64,000 nt of DNA from a virus. The stretch is from positions 1-64,000 of IMG/VR virus record IMGVR_UViG_3300042890_001239; one strand, 5' to 3'. The translations under genes were made by a program, and so were the position numbers. This document shows positions 10,866-19,653 of the stretch, piece after piece; position 1 is the stretch's first letter; each line of letters opens with the position of its first letter. The notes under the pieces were generated by a model. That model saw only the letters and a list, made by a program, of their open reading frames with translations. It had not been told where the DNA came from and made no database searches.

Positions 10866-11291
10866 TTATGAATTAAAAAATTTACGTAACGATCCGGTAT
10901 TAAATTTAGGAACTAATTCCCAATTTTGTTTTTCTGTATGTTTTATTACTTTTAAACCATTGATTGGCATACTGTCTTTCACTTTATCTTTATCAATAAT
11001 TTCTAGTAGTTCCCATTCTTCTAGTAATTTTACTATCGCATTTCTTCTTTTCAAATCTTCTTCAGATACATTTGAAGGAAGACCATCTAATGCAAACAAT
11101 TCTTTAAAGTGGGCAATTATATAAACTTCATCTTTATGAATTAAATGGCATGATTGATAAAGAACATTTTTTCCTTTTGGTGATACACCAATACGAGAAA
11201 GAGTTTCACGTATAACCATGAAATCTTCTTCATCTAAAAGATTAATATGAATGCCAATATTTTTAAATGTTTTATCAGATAGATCAGACAT
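10866..11291 (-). CDS. regA: RegA translational repressor
   Basis: T4 RegA represses translation of many early mRNAs by binding near their start codons. This 141-residue protein keeps RegA landmarks: DFMVIRETLSRIGVS, VLYQSCHLIHK, YIIAHFKELFALDG, the EEDLKRRNAI / LLEEWELLEII block and the C-terminal NWELVPKFNTGS. It is about 19 residues longer than T4 RegA (122), mostly at the N terminus. The location behind the clamp-loader genes is the same as in T4. AAGGA lies ten bases before the ATG. Confidence 0.93.
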   Translation of the reverse strand: MSDLSDKTFKNIGIHINLLDEEDFMVIRETLSRIGVSPKGKNVLYQSCHLIHKDEVYIIAHFKELFALDGLPSNVSEEDLKRRNAIVKLLEEWELLEIIDKDKVKDSMPINGLKVIKHTEKQNWELVPKFNTGSLRKFFNS

Positions 11292-11308
11292 AACAAATCC
11301 TTACTAAA

Positions 11309-11689
11309 TTACCTCACACCACCAGTATCAAGGGCTTTGCGTATTTCTTGCAAATCCTCAGTACTCAGTATATTTAGTACTTCCCTAGCCTTGGATTCTG
11401 TGTAACCATATGCCTGCTTTATTAGAGTTACATTCTCTTCGGTATCTTTACGCAACCAAGGAGAAAACCGCTTCTTTTTACGCACAGCAAGTCTATAAAA
11501 ATCAAATTGACTCTTGTTGTCTAACCAAGGAGAACAATTCATCTCGTTAGCATGAAATAAGGTATCTGCAAAATAAGACAAACACCGATTGACTACAAAC
11601 GGTGTATATGCCTTGACTGCACCCTCATCTGTATCAAGTAGAGGCTTCTTGTCATGGTTTATGCTAGATAGAAAGTCTTTTAGTTGCAT
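11309..11689 (-). CDS. 62: Clamp loader small subunit gp62
   Basis: T4 gp62 joins four gp44 subunits to form the ATPase complex that loads the gp45 clamp. The 126-residue product is short for the family (T4: 187) but sits exactly between gp44 and RegA homologues. It carries the expected helical pattern, with PFVVNRCLSYF and the aromatic/basic LDNKSQFDFYRLAVRKKKRF. No ATPase motif is present or expected. The ATG overlaps the last bases of gene 44, indicating translational coupling. The assignment rests on synteny plus these segments. Confidence 0.88.
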   Translation of the reverse strand: MQLKDFLSSINHDKKPLLDTDEGAVKAYTPFVVNRCLSYFADTLFHANEMNCSPWLDNKSQFDFYRLAVRKKKRFSPWLRKDTEENVTLIKQAYGYTESKAREVLNILSTEDLQEIRKALDTGGVR

Positions 11690-12633
11690 CAGTTAAACTC
11701 GCAGTCCATCATAAGTTGAACAATCAATGCCATTGTATTAATTTCTTGGTCTGCTGCAAATGCAGACTTATATTGATACTCAGCAATAATAAGAATAGCC
11801 TGTGGTATAGAAGGGTTTTTAAGAGATGTATATAGTTCCGTATATAGACGCTTATAAAAATCCGATGTATTCAGATCTAGATTCTGTACCACCCACTTAC
11901 GGCATGATACAAAATCCTTATTCTTCATAAATCCTAGAAGTTCCTTGTAGGACTCACTGCTACCCTGACCAAGAACTCCGATATCAATACTACCTGCCGA
12001 TGCATATCTCTGTAGTTCATTGATAATACGGCGAAGATCAGGAAAATGCTTCTTGACAAGATTGACAATTACTGTCTTTTCATATGGAATCTTCTCTTGT
12101 GCAAGAATATATTCCACACGCTTCATCATTGCAGATGCAACAGTAGCCTTCTCAGCAGTGGGAACTGTAAAATCAATACCGGTGCAACGAGAGTGCAATG
12201 GCTCAATGATACGATTCTTGTAGTTGCAAGTCATGATGAATCTGCAGTTTTTTGCAAATTCTTCAATGGCTCCACGAAGAGCAGGTTGAATTGATTGTGC
12301 ATTTGCATAATCAAACTCATCTAAAATTACAACCTTGAGATTTCCACTTAGGGAAACCGTTGAGGCATAATTACGAATCTTCGTGCGTAGTGTATCAATA
12401 CCGTTCTCTTCAGAACAGTTAATAATAATACTTTCGGCACCGATGTCATTGGCAAGAGCACGGGCTACGGTTGTCTTTCCCGTACCCGCCTTGCCGTAGA
12501 GCATCATATTAGGAATTGTACCTTCCTTGATCATACCATTAAAAATAGTGGTAAGATCAATAGGAAGAATACAATCAGATAATGACTTGGGTCGATATTT
12601 TTCAACCCAGAGCAAACTATTAATATCAGACAC
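11689..12633 (-). CDS. 44: Clamp loader ATPase subunit gp44
   Basis: AAA+ ATPase of the T4 clamp loader, which opens and loads gp45 on primed DNA. Visible motifs: VEKYRPKSL at the start, Walker A GKAGTGKTT at residues ~47-55, Walker B VVILDEFD near 103-110, sensor-1 MTCNY, and the arginine-finger SRC motif (LHSRCTG). Its 314 residues match the family (T4: 319). Three bases separate it from gene 45 upstream, and its end overlaps gene 62. Confidence 0.96.
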   Translation of the reverse strand: MSDINSLLWVEKYRPKSLSDCILPIDLTTIFNGMIKEGTIPNMMLYGKAGTGKTTVARALANDIGAESIIINCSEENGIDTLRTKIRNYASTVSLSGNLKVVILDEFDYANAQSIQPALRGAIEEFAKNCRFIMTCNYKNRIIEPLHSRCTGIDFTVPTAEKATVASAMMKRVEYILAQEKIPYEKTVIVNLVKKHFPDLRRIINELQRYASAGSIDIGVLGQGSSESYKELLGFMKNKDFVSCRKWVVQNLDLNTSDFYKRLYTELYTSLKNPSIPQAILIIAEYQYKSAFAADQEINTMALIVQLMMDCEFN

Positions 12634-12635
12634 AA

Positions 12636-13307
12636 TTAACCCCGCTTGATAGCGATGTAGTAAGCAAGTTCCAGACTCTTATGAGTAAACTTAGAGATAA
12701 TAGTATCACTTAATTCCACAGTGTATGAACCGGGAATAAACTTAATCTCAGATACATTCAAAGTACCTTCAAAATCTTTTCCAGTATAATTTTCATCAAG
12801 AATGATTTCAAAACTATTGGTTGTACTTTGGCTAGAATCGTCAACCATAATACGAAATGAACCATCTTTACCCATCATACGAAGATCACTTACCTGTAGA
12901 ATACTTGCTGCCTTCAAAATTTCATTTAGATCCTTTTCATCAAGATCAAACTTGATGGTGGTCTTTGGCATCTTCAGTTCTCTAGTAGGAACCGTTAGGA
13001 GGCTTGGTTCTGAGTAATAGTATGTAACACTTGACCTACCATTAGAAATCACTACATGGGTATCGTAGAACTCTAAATCGGGGTTTGAGAACATGCTTAC
13101 AATACCCAAAAACTTGTTCAAATCCCAAATAGGAACATCAACATCAAAGTCTTCTGATATAGTAGCCTCAACGTAAATATTCTTACCAGGAGAGATAGTC
13201 TTTAGGACGTTTCCTGGTGAAATAAGAATATTTGAATTGATTGATGCAAAATTCTTGAGAATGTTATAGGTGTCTTTTGATAGACGCATTTTTGTCACAG
13301 TTTCCAT
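12636..13307 (-). CDS. 45: Sliding clamp gp45
   Basis: Trimeric DNA sliding clamp, processivity factor for the phage polymerase, and in T4-like phages the mobile activator of late transcription via gp33 and gp55. Its 223 residues are close to T4 gp45 (228). MRLSKDTYNILKNFASINSN at the N terminus and the beta-rich VDVPIWDLNKFLGI and ISNGRSSVTYYYS segments fit the family, and the gene is followed directly by the clamp-loader genes. The leader contains AGAAAG. It is probably transcribed from the early promoter at 13486-13513 together with the small gene before it. Confidence 0.92.
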   Translation of the reverse strand: METVTKMRLSKDTYNILKNFASINSNILISPGNVLKTISPGKNIYVEATISEDFDVDVPIWDLNKFLGIVSMFSNPDLEFYDTHVVISNGRSSVTYYYSEPSLLTVPTRELKMPKTTIKFDLDEKDLNEILKAASILQVSDLRMMGKDGSFRIMVDDSSQSTTNSFEIILDENYTGKDFEGTLNVSEIKFIPGSYTVELSDTIISKFTHKSLELAYYIAIKRG

Positions 13308-13326
13308 ATATAAATCTTTCTAAAAA

Positions 13327-13479
13327 TTAATCACGTTCTTTACGATAAACGATATCGTTAAGTTGCTGCTTCTGTTCGTGGCGATCACCACGCTTACTTC
13401 TCTTCTGTTGCTTCTTGCCTAAACCTGATGGCTTATTCTTGCCTCGGTTACTAAACTTCTGAAAACTTTCCTCGTTCAT
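13327..13479 (-). CDS. Small highly basic protein, 50 aa
   Basis: ATG at 13479 to TAA at 13327. The product begins MNEESFQKFSNRGKNK and is about one third Lys, Arg and His, with few hydrophobic residues, so it is likely disordered and may bind nucleic acid or RNA polymerase. An almost perfect promoter (TTGACT-N16-TATACT) ends six bases before the ATG, which supports a real early gene. It lies between the gp46 and gp45 homologues, where T4 has rpbA and 45.1/45.2, but no sequence similarity to RpbA could be seen. Function unknown. Confidence 0.72.
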   Translation of the reverse strand: MNEESFQKFSNRGKNKPSGLGKKQQKRSKRGDRHEQKQQLNDIVYRKERD

Positions 13480-13485
13480 AGCCCT

Positions 13486-13513
13486 AGTATATCTCCTGTA
13501 TTGAAATAGTCAA
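13486..13513 (-). promoter_or_regulatory. Early sigma70-type promoter for the clamp operon
   Basis: Minus strand: TTGACT at 13508-13513, a 16-bp spacer, TATACT at 13486-13491. The predicted start falls at or next to the ATG at 13479. The -35 box overlaps the stop of the upstream gene. Confidence 0.8.
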
Positions 13514-13794
13514 ATCTGAATCCATTGAAATCCTGTAGGATCTTTATACCAAATATATAATATACCTGTATCAGCCATCCACAATTGATTTTCTGATGGT
13601 TTTATAGGAGGAACAGAACTTTTAAAAGTTTCTGTTATTCCAGTGAGAGACCAACTATTTGGTTCTTGTAGTGGACTTGATATTGTTGTTGTTTTGCAAA
13701 TGTATGCTCTTCCTTGATTTATAACAACATCACCTATATTGTAGGTCAGGGATGAGCCATTTGCAGATTTAAATTTAAACTCGCCTCTAAACAT
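13510..13794 (-). CDS. Small protein resembling a carbohydrate-binding module, 94 aa
   Basis: The segment GDVVINQGRAYICK followed by PNSWSLTG has the pattern of chitin-binding-type CBM5/12 modules (G-D-x-V, Y-x-C/A-K, P-x-x-W). The second half, with ENQLWMADTGILYIWY and the final GFQWIQI, recalls repeats found in phage fibre proteins. A virion-decoration or fibre-associated role is inferred. It is out of place among replication genes but has its own late element (CTAAATA at 13801-13807), which agrees with a structural protein. No Shine-Dalgarno sequence is seen and the start is predicted near-leaderless. Confidence 0.65.
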   Translation of the reverse strand: MFRGEFKFKSANGSSLTYNIGDVVINQGRAYICKTTTISSPLQEPNSWSLTGITETFKSSVPPIKPSENQLWMADTGILYIWYKDPTGFQWIQI

Positions 13795-13800
13795 TTAAAA

Positions 13801-13807
13801 TATTTAG
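13801..13807 (-). promoter_or_regulatory. Late promoter element (CTAAATA)
   Basis: Minus-strand CTAAATA, six bases before the ATG at 13794 and overlapping the stop region of gene 46. Confidence 0.6.
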
Positions 13808-15525
13808 ATATTTGTCTTTATCTTTGAAAAGTTATTTTTCTTTTCAAATTGCATACTTTGATCAAATTTATCTACCAATTGATCTGCCTTGTGACTAATG
13901 ATATAGATAGAGCATTTGTTGGTCATCTTATTTAAAATTTTCATAAAGGCTTCAGTACCAGCAGCATCAAGAGATGAGTCTAAAATCTCATCAAAGATTA
14001 ATAGGTTGCAGTTAAGACTATTTTTCATTCGTGCAACTTCACGCCAAGTCAATAGAATTGCCAAGTCAATACGTTGTTTCTCTCCCTCAGAGAAAGAGGA
14101 ATATGAGAATGCATCTCGGTATCGTGACTTAATTGTTTCCTTGAACTCTTCATCGATGGTGAAGTCAACATAGAGATTAAGCTTTCCGAGGAACTTGTTA
14201 ACGAGTCCATTGATGATGGGAACATAGTGTGCAATAATGCGACTTTTAAGACCGCCATCTTTGAGTATATCATAGACAATATCATGATGTATTTGTTTTG
14301 TAATCAGTGCGTCCAATTGACTAGTAGCATTTTTTTTCTCTAGTTCTGCATCTTTAATTTTTTGTAATAGTGTAGTCTCACTCTCATTAACCAATTTTTT
14401 ATTCTTTTCTTTTTTCATAAAACTAAGAGAAGATTGATTACTAATAATCTGATATGAGATATCATTATTATCGGACTGATGTTTTTGTTTGAGTGTCTTT
14501 AGTTCTTCTATTTCAGTTTGAAGTTCTAAAAGTTCTGCATTTTTCTTTTTGGCAATAATAATTGCTTTACGGCAATCTTCCAACTTAGATTCTTTATCTT
14601 GAATATGTTTTTCTTTTTGAAACTTAGGTAGATTCTGACCACAACACTTACATAAGGCAGTTTCCTTAAGAGACATAATCTCTTCAACCAAAGTTGTTTC
14701 TAATACCTCTGCCTTGGTTAACATAGCAGGAACATCTTTTAGAGCACTCAGGCTTGTCAACTTCTTGGTAAGTTTAGCAGATACATCTTTCAGATTCTTT
14801 TCATGTTTTTCCTGAAGTATAGTATCATCTGAAATCTTAGTTGTATAATCTTGAATAGATGCTTCAATAGACTTAATCTCTTCTACCGCTGTAGTTTGTA
14901 TTGTTTCTAATACTTCTTTTTGAGACTTAATCTTTTCATGTACAATCTTTAACATACTTTCTTGTTCACCAAGAGACATTTTAAGACTTGATAGTTGTCC
15001 CTTAACATACAGATTCATGTCAGCAAGAATATCAAGATTGAGAAGACCTTCAATGATCTTACGTCTTTCAGCAGGAGTTAATTGCATGAAAGGAACAAAG
15101 TTAGATTTACCAAGAATAACTACCTGCTTGAATGCTGCGTAATCAAAACCAAGAATATTTTCTTCAAACATTTCTTGGTAGTCTTTAGTCTTTGCATTTT
15201 GGTCAAGCATTTCTCCATCTTTATAAATCTCAAAAAGTTTGGGTGCAAGACCACGACGAACTAGAAAATGACAATTGGATTTCTTAAATTCAATTTCGAC
15301 AACACAATGTTTAGCATTAACTGTATTAACTAGTTGTGGAATATTAATTGGTCTAAATGGTTTGCCAAACAAACCAAAGCACAGAGAGTCTAATAAAGCA
15401 AAAGACTTTCCGTTTCCATTAGTACCTGTGACTAAAGTGGTTTTATAATTGTCGAGTTTGATCTCAGAAAAATTATTACCAAAGGAACCAAAGTTTTTAA
15501 AACGAACTGTTAGAAAATCTATCAA
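13804..15525 (-). CDS. 46: Recombination endonuclease subunit gp46 (SbcC/Rad50-like)
   Basis: ATPase subunit that, with gp47, resects DNA ends for recombination-dependent replication and degrades host DNA. Its 573 residues are close to T4 gp46 (560). Motifs: Walker A GTNGNGKS at ~34-41, a central coiled coil interrupted by a zinc-hook CKCCGQ near residue 291, the ABC signature SFSEGEKQR near 478, and Walker B LLIFDEIL near 511. The ATG overlaps the end of gene 47 by four bases (coupled translation). Confidence 0.96.
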   Translation of the reverse strand: MIDFLTVRFKNFGSFGNNFSEIKLDNYKTTLVTGTNGNGKSFALLDSLCFGLFGKPFRPINIPQLVNTVNAKHCVVEIEFKKSNCHFLVRRGLAPKLFEIYKDGEMLDQNAKTKDYQEMFEENILGFDYAAFKQVVILGKSNFVPFMQLTPAERRKIIEGLLNLDILADMNLYVKGQLSSLKMSLGEQESMLKIVHEKIKSQKEVLETIQTTAVEEIKSIEASIQDYTTKISDDTILQEKHEKNLKDVSAKLTKKLTSLSALKDVPAMLTKAEVLETTLVEEIMSLKETALCKCCGQNLPKFQKEKHIQDKESKLEDCRKAIIIAKKKNAELLELQTEIEELKTLKQKHQSDNNDISYQIISNQSSLSFMKKEKNKKLVNESETTLLQKIKDAELEKKNATSQLDALITKQIHHDIVYDILKDGGLKSRIIAHYVPIINGLVNKFLGKLNLYVDFTIDEEFKETIKSRYRDAFSYSSFSEGEKQRIDLAILLTWREVARMKNSLNCNLLIFDEILDSSLDAAGTEAFMKILNKMTNKCSIYIISHKADQLVDKFDQSMQFEKKNNFSKIKTNI

Positions 15526-16568
15526 TCTTCATCCTTTGACATTGCGGCATTATATGCTGAGTTTATAATATCAGCAAGCACATTTTTATTAATTGATTTT
15601 TCTGTAACCGTATCAATCTCTTCATGAAGTAACTGTAGCGTATCTTTATGAATGTCAACAGCCACTATATCAGGGTTTGCTGTTACATCTTCTGTAACGG
15701 CTAACTCTGCTACTCCTGCTTCATAGAACTTGTCCAAGTACTTTTCAAAGGCAGGACCTTTAGTTCGGTTCTTAATAAAAATCTTAACATAAGTATCTTT
15801 AAACTTTGAGTATTCTAATTTTTCTGGGTTGGTTTCATCGTAGTCAAACGTATAGAAAAGCTTTTTTGGATTCTCAATAAATTCAAGCGTTCTTGCTGCA
15901 AAATCAAATACATGAAACCCTTTGGCTTCCCAAACGTCCGAGAAAGCCATTTGGTACTGAGATCCCAGGTAATGTATATTATCCCGGCTAGATTTAATAT
16001 GATAATGCCCAGTAAGAACATATTCAAATTTGTCAAAATGTTTTGGGTCATAGCCATGCTCAATAAATATACCACGAATACTCTGAAAACCACACAACTC
16101 TAAATGTCCTAATAATAGAGAGCATGTTGTGTTAGTAATAAACTCCGCTGACTGAATCTCATTCTCTGGGTTGATCCAAGGCAATAACGCCACACAACCA
16201 GCAGATGTTTGAATCTCTGTTGGTTCTGAATGAATCTCCCAGTTTGAATATTGTTGTGCAATTTCTTGTAAAGAATTTACGGTGTTGTTATTCTTATAAT
16301 AGGTATCATGATTACCACATATGGCAATACACTTTACGCCAAGTTCTTGTAGTGGTTCAAAGAACCTTGTACGAACCTGTTGAAGAGTCTTAAAATTAAT
16401 ATATTTTCTACGATCAAAGACATCACCTAGGTGAAAGATGGTCTTGATGTCGTTGTCTCTAATATATGGAAATAACTGTCCCTCAAAGAAGGACATGAAG
16501 TATTCCAAGACTATTGGGGAATCTGCTTTATACCCAAAGTGGGTATCGTTAAGAATAACTGCTTTCAT
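15522..16568 (-). CDS. 47: Recombination endonuclease subunit gp47 (SbcD/Mre11-like)
   Basis: Metallophosphoesterase nuclease partner of gp46. Conserved metal-binding motifs are in order: NDTHFG (D8, H10), LGDVFDRR (~47-54), CGNHDTY (~84-90), GHLEL (~154) and TGHYH (~186). Length 348 aa versus 339 in T4. It overlaps gene 55 upstream and gene 46 downstream by four bases each, making a tight 55-47-46 operon as in T4. Confidence 0.96.
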   Translation of the reverse strand: MKAVILNDTHFGYKADSPIVLEYFMSFFEGQLFPYIRDNDIKTIFHLGDVFDRRKYINFKTLQQVRTRFFEPLQELGVKCIAICGNHDTYYKNNNTVNSLQEIAQQYSNWEIHSEPTEIQTSAGCVALLPWINPENEIQSAEFITNTTCSLLLGHLELCGFQSIRGIFIEHGYDPKHFDKFEYVLTGHYHIKSSRDNIHYLGSQYQMAFSDVWEAKGFHVFDFAARTLEFIENPKKLFYTFDYDETNPEKLEYSKFKDTYVKIFIKNRTKGPAFEKYLDKFYEAGVAELAVTEDVTANPDIVAVDIHKDTLQLLHEEIDTVTEKSINKNVLADIINSAYNAAMSKDED

Positions 16569-17137
16569 ATATCTAATACGTCTTTTTTACTTTTTCTTTT
16601 CTTTTTTACTTTAAGTTGTTTAGGCGGATTTAACATATCATCAAAACGTACCATGTCAAGATCTGTTAAACCAAAGAAATCTCTTCTACCAATATCAATA
16701 CCAGCATAAGTTTCATTAAACCAATTATGAAAGTCTTTGTCATTTTTCTGTTCAGCAAATTTATATTGAACATATTTTTCTTTCTTTTCTTTGTTTATTA
16801 TACGAACAAAAGAAAACCAGCAGATTTGGGTCAAATAACCAAAAGGGCTGCTGGACTTTGCTGGATCAAAATTTCCAATATATGTTATGCAATTTAATAC
16901 TGCATCTGATACCATTTCTTCTCTATATGGATAGTTTGCAAAATTTGGTCTATATGATAATCTTGATGCTATTTTAAGTACACATTCGCCTATGAAATCT
17001 GGAAGTTTGGGTTTCTTACGACCTGCATTTTCAGCATCATTTGACTTTTTACGATAATCAACTAAAGCATTATATAAATCAGAATTACTTACGTAATCTG
17101 CATCTGATGCTTTTTTTTTCTTGGATGGGTTTTTCAC
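16565..17137 (-). CDS. 55: Late transcription sigma factor gp55
   Basis: Sigma-family factor that directs host RNA polymerase to late promoters (TATAAATA type), activated by gp33 and the gp45 clamp. Its 190 residues match T4 gp55 (185). Diagnostic segments: YREEMVSDAVLNCITYIGNFD, PFGYLTQICWFSFVRIINKEKKEK (sigma region 2-like) and a basic C-terminal tail KVKKKRKSKKDVLDI. The likely start is the GTG at 17137, since an ATG two bases upstream runs directly into TGA. The encoded factor must recognise the many CTAAATA/TATAAATA elements in this window. Confidence 0.93.
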   Translation of the reverse strand: MKNPSKKKKASDADYVSNSDLYNALVDYRKKSNDAENAGRKKPKLPDFIGECVLKIASRLSYRPNFANYPYREEMVSDAVLNCITYIGNFDPAKSSSPFGYLTQICWFSFVRIINKEKKEKYVQYKFAEQKNDKDFHNWFNETYAGIDIGRRDFFGLTDLDMVRFDDMLNPPKQLKVKKKRKSKKDVLDI

Positions 17138-17167
17138 ATTAATACTTTACTACATTATAAAGACTAA

Positions 17168-18151
17168 TCAAGCTTTATTTTTTAATTTATCTAACCAATA
17201 ATCTACCATTTCATCCATCATATCATTAAAAGTAATTTTAGGACTCCATCCTAACTTTATTTTGGCTTTGGTAGAATCACCTCTAAGGTAATGCAATTCT
17301 TCTGGACGATGATATTTTTGTGCATTGTCTACGTATAGATTAACATCCAAATTAACACGATCAAAAACATAATTAACCATTTCTCTAACTGATCTGGTTT
17401 CTCCAGTTGCTAAAACATAATTGTCAGCAACATCTTCTTGTAACATCATCCACATTCCCTCAATATAATCTTTTGCGTGACCCCAATCACGTTTAGCATC
17501 AAGATTTCCTAAAAATAACTTTTTTGACAATCCTAGTTTAATTTTTGCTGCTTCTAATGCAACTTTATTAGTAACAAAGTTAATTCCTCTACGAGGAGAT
17601 TCGTGATTAAAAAGAATACCAGAACTAATAAAAAGTCCGTATGACTGTGAATAGTTACGACAAAGAGTATGTGCATATAATTTAGAACAACCATATGGAC
17701 TTACGGGTACGAGTGGTGTGGTCTCTCGTTGAAAGCCATCACTATCTACTGAATTGCCAAACATTTCTGATGTTGCTGCATGATAAACTTTAGAATGTGG
17801 TGAAAAACGTCTTACTGCTTCTAAAACAGCTAATGTACCACCGCCATTTACATCTAAAGTATATTGTGGTAGATCAAAAGAAATTTGAACATGTGATTGT
17901 GCTGCCAAATGATATATTTCATTTGGTTGTAGTTTATTAATAACAGTTTCAATACTAATTGGATCCGTTAAATCTGCATAATGTAGAGTAATTAAATCTT
18001 CATCATGCAAATGTTGAATACGCGTTGTTTGAGATTCTGGTACAGAATTTCTTCTGATTGTTCCGTGAACTGTGTAATTTTTTTTAATTAAAAACTCAGC
18101 AAGATAAGAAGCATCTTGACCATTTGCACCGATAATTAAAGCTGTTTTCAT
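17168..18151 (-). CDS. gmd: GDP-mannose 4,6-dehydratase
   Basis: Converts GDP-D-mannose to GDP-4-keto-6-deoxy-D-mannose, the precursor of GDP-fucose, perosamine, rhamnose and colitose. Extended SDR enzyme of 327 aa: NADP-binding GANGQDASYLAEFL at the start, THYADLTD-like LHYADLTD, LAAQSHV, the catalytic region ATSEMFG and YGCSKLYAH (Tyr-x-x-x-Lys), and NHESPRRG followed by FVTNKV typical of Gmd. It is the first gene of the sugar cassette behind gp55, two bases from the next gene. Phage gmd genes are known in several large myoviruses. Confidence 0.95.
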   Translation of the reverse strand: MKTALIIGANGQDASYLAEFLIKKNYTVHGTIRRNSVPESQTTRIQHLHDEDLITLHYADLTDPISIETVINKLQPNEIYHLAAQSHVQISFDLPQYTLDVNGGGTLAVLEAVRRFSPHSKVYHAATSEMFGNSVDSDGFQRETTPLVPVSPYGCSKLYAHTLCRNYSQSYGLFISSGILFNHESPRRGINFVTNKVALEAAKIKLGLSKKLFLGNLDAKRDWGHAKDYIEGMWMMLQEDVADNYVLATGETRSVREMVNYVFDRVNLDVNLYVDNAQKYHRPEELHYLRGDSTKAKIKLGWSPKITFNDMMDEMVDYWLDKLKNKA

Positions 18152-18152
18152 A

Positions 18153-19310
18153 TTAATTTATATTCCTGTTAACAATATTACAAATATAATCTATTTCTTC
18201 ATCAGTCATATCCGGATTATTAGGTAAATATAATCCATTATCATGAATAATATCAGAAAAAGGATATGTTTTTTTACCATACACTGTATAATAAAATGGC
18301 TGTCTTGACATAGATCCACAAACCAATGGACGACATTCTACATTATTTTTATTTAAATCTTTTACTATTAAATTTTTATTTAGATGTATTATAGGGTAAG
18401 CAAAATTGCTTATAAAATTTGAAAAATCAATTTTCCAATATGAGTTAGAAATATTTTTGTGATATCTTAAAAAATTAGAATATCGTTTTTGATTTTTTTC
18501 TTCTAATGTTTTTAACTGTGATAGACCTATATAAGCCTGAAGATCTGTTGATCTTAAATTAAAACCAGGATAATAAAAAGTATAAAGATTTGTAAAATCA
18601 TCTACATCAAATTTTTCTTTTAAGTTATTTTGTGTTTCTTTACACAAATCACGACTCCATCCATGAGATCGTATTGATTTTAAAATTTCATACGTTTCAA
18701 AATCATTTGTAGAAACTAAACCACCTTCTATGGTTGAAAAATGATGACCATAGTACGTTGAAAAAGAAGACATTAAACCAAATGTTCCAGTTTTTTTATC
18801 ACCATACATTGATCCAACACTTTCACACGAATCTTCTATTAAGATCACATCATATTTTTCACAAATTTCAACAATCTCTTTCATTTTATTTGGAAAACCT
18901 AAAACATGAACTAAAATAACACAAGAAGGATTTTCTTTTTTGCATATCTCTTCTAAATGATTTGGATCTAAACCTAAAGTTTCTTTATCGGTATCACAAA
19001 GAATTAATTCCATACCTAATTGCATTATAGGTGTAATCGTCGTTACCCAGGAAACACACGGAGCAACAATTTTATTATTTTTTAATTTGTTTGAGACTTT
19101 TAACGCCTGAAACATTGCTAAATTGGCTGAAGAACCAGAATTAACAAAAACAGAGTATTTGACACCTAGCCACTTAGACCAAGCCTCTTCAAATTCTTCT
19201 GTTAATTTTCCTTTTGTTAGTTGTGGGTAGGTTTTTAACCATAGACACAAATCATCTATTTCATTATTTCTAATAGTATCTTTAACTAATTTGATTGGAA
19301 GATTCATCAC
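18153..19310 (-). CDS. DegT/StrS-family PLP enzyme, ColD-type (His for Lys): probable GDP-4-keto-6-deoxyhexose 3-dehydratase
   Basis: Fold-type I PLP protein of the DegT/DnrJ/EryC1/StrS family (VNSGSSANLAMFQAL, LIEDSCESVGS). In aminotransferases of this family a lysine binds PLP shortly before the (G)EGG motif. Here the residues are GHHFSTIEGG, so His189 aligns with that lysine. The same replacement is the hallmark of ColD, which removes the 3-hydroxyl of GDP-4-keto-6-deoxymannose, the Gmd product, and of the related RfbH enzymes. Later RSHGWSRD also fits that subgroup. With Gmd and the SDR gene nearby, a 3,6-dideoxyhexose such as colitose is a reasonable product. The reaction is inferred, not proven. 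Confidence 0.82.
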   Translation of the reverse strand: MMNLPIKLVKDTIRNNEIDDLCLWLKTYPQLTKGKLTEEFEEAWSKWLGVKYSVFVNSGSSANLAMFQALKVSNKLKNNKIVAPCVSWVTTITPIMQLGMELILCDTDKETLGLDPNHLEEICKKENPSCVILVHVLGFPNKMKEIVEICEKYDVILIEDSCESVGSMYGDKKTGTFGLMSSFSTYYGHHFSTIEGGLVSTNDFETYEILKSIRSHGWSRDLCKETQNNLKEKFDVDDFTNLYTFYYPGFNLRSTDLQAYIGLSQLKTLEEKNQKRYSNFLRYHKNISNSYWKIDFSNFISNFAYPIIHLNKNLIVKDLNKNNVECRPLVCGSMSRQPFYYTVYGKKTYPFSDIIHDNGLYLPNNPDMTDEEIDYICNIVNRNIN

Positions 19311-19653
19311 TTATACCTTTATAAATTTTAACAGAATTTTCTAAAAGTGATTTTTCATTTAAAATGCACTGATCGATCATTGTATTTATTGCCTGTATAT
19401 ATGTCGGACGTTTTTGTTTAAAACAAATATCAATTTTTCTTTTAATATTTGCCAATTCTTCATCTGTTTTTGCTACACCAGCCATATCTTCTAAAAACCA
19501 CGTTCTTATATGTAAAATACAAAGTTTTTCTATAACTTCTCCCAAATTATCAGTAAATACATATTCATTTGGTAATTCAGGAAGAGACTGACTCAATAAT
19601 GTTTTTTGTACTGTTTCTTTTATGATGTTTTCGATTTCAATTGCAGTTCTCAT
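19282..19653 (-). CDS. DUF4254-like protein, 123 aa
   Basis: Helical protein whose centre reads CILHIRTWFLEDMAG, then IKRKIDICFKQKRPTYIQAI. This fits the DUF4254 pattern (aromatic-x-x-ED near a K-R-x-I-D-x-x-N/F-x-Q-R box), known from bacterial LPS and polysaccharide loci. Biochemical role unknown. It overlaps the preceding SDR gene by four bases and the PLP-enzyme gene by 29 bases, so it is clearly part of the sugar operon. Confidence 0.6.
   Translation of the reverse strand: MRTAIEIENIIKETVQKTLLSQSLPELPNEYVFTDNLGEVIEKLCILHIRTWFLEDMAGVAKTDEELANIKRKIDICFKQKRPTYIQAINTMIDQCILNEKSLLENSVKIYKGISDESSNQIS

Noticed and set aside
18153-19310. Annotation as perosamine synthase (aminotransferase)
   Set aside because: The PLP lysine position is occupied by His (GHHFSTIEGG), which argues for the ColD/RfbH dehydratase type.
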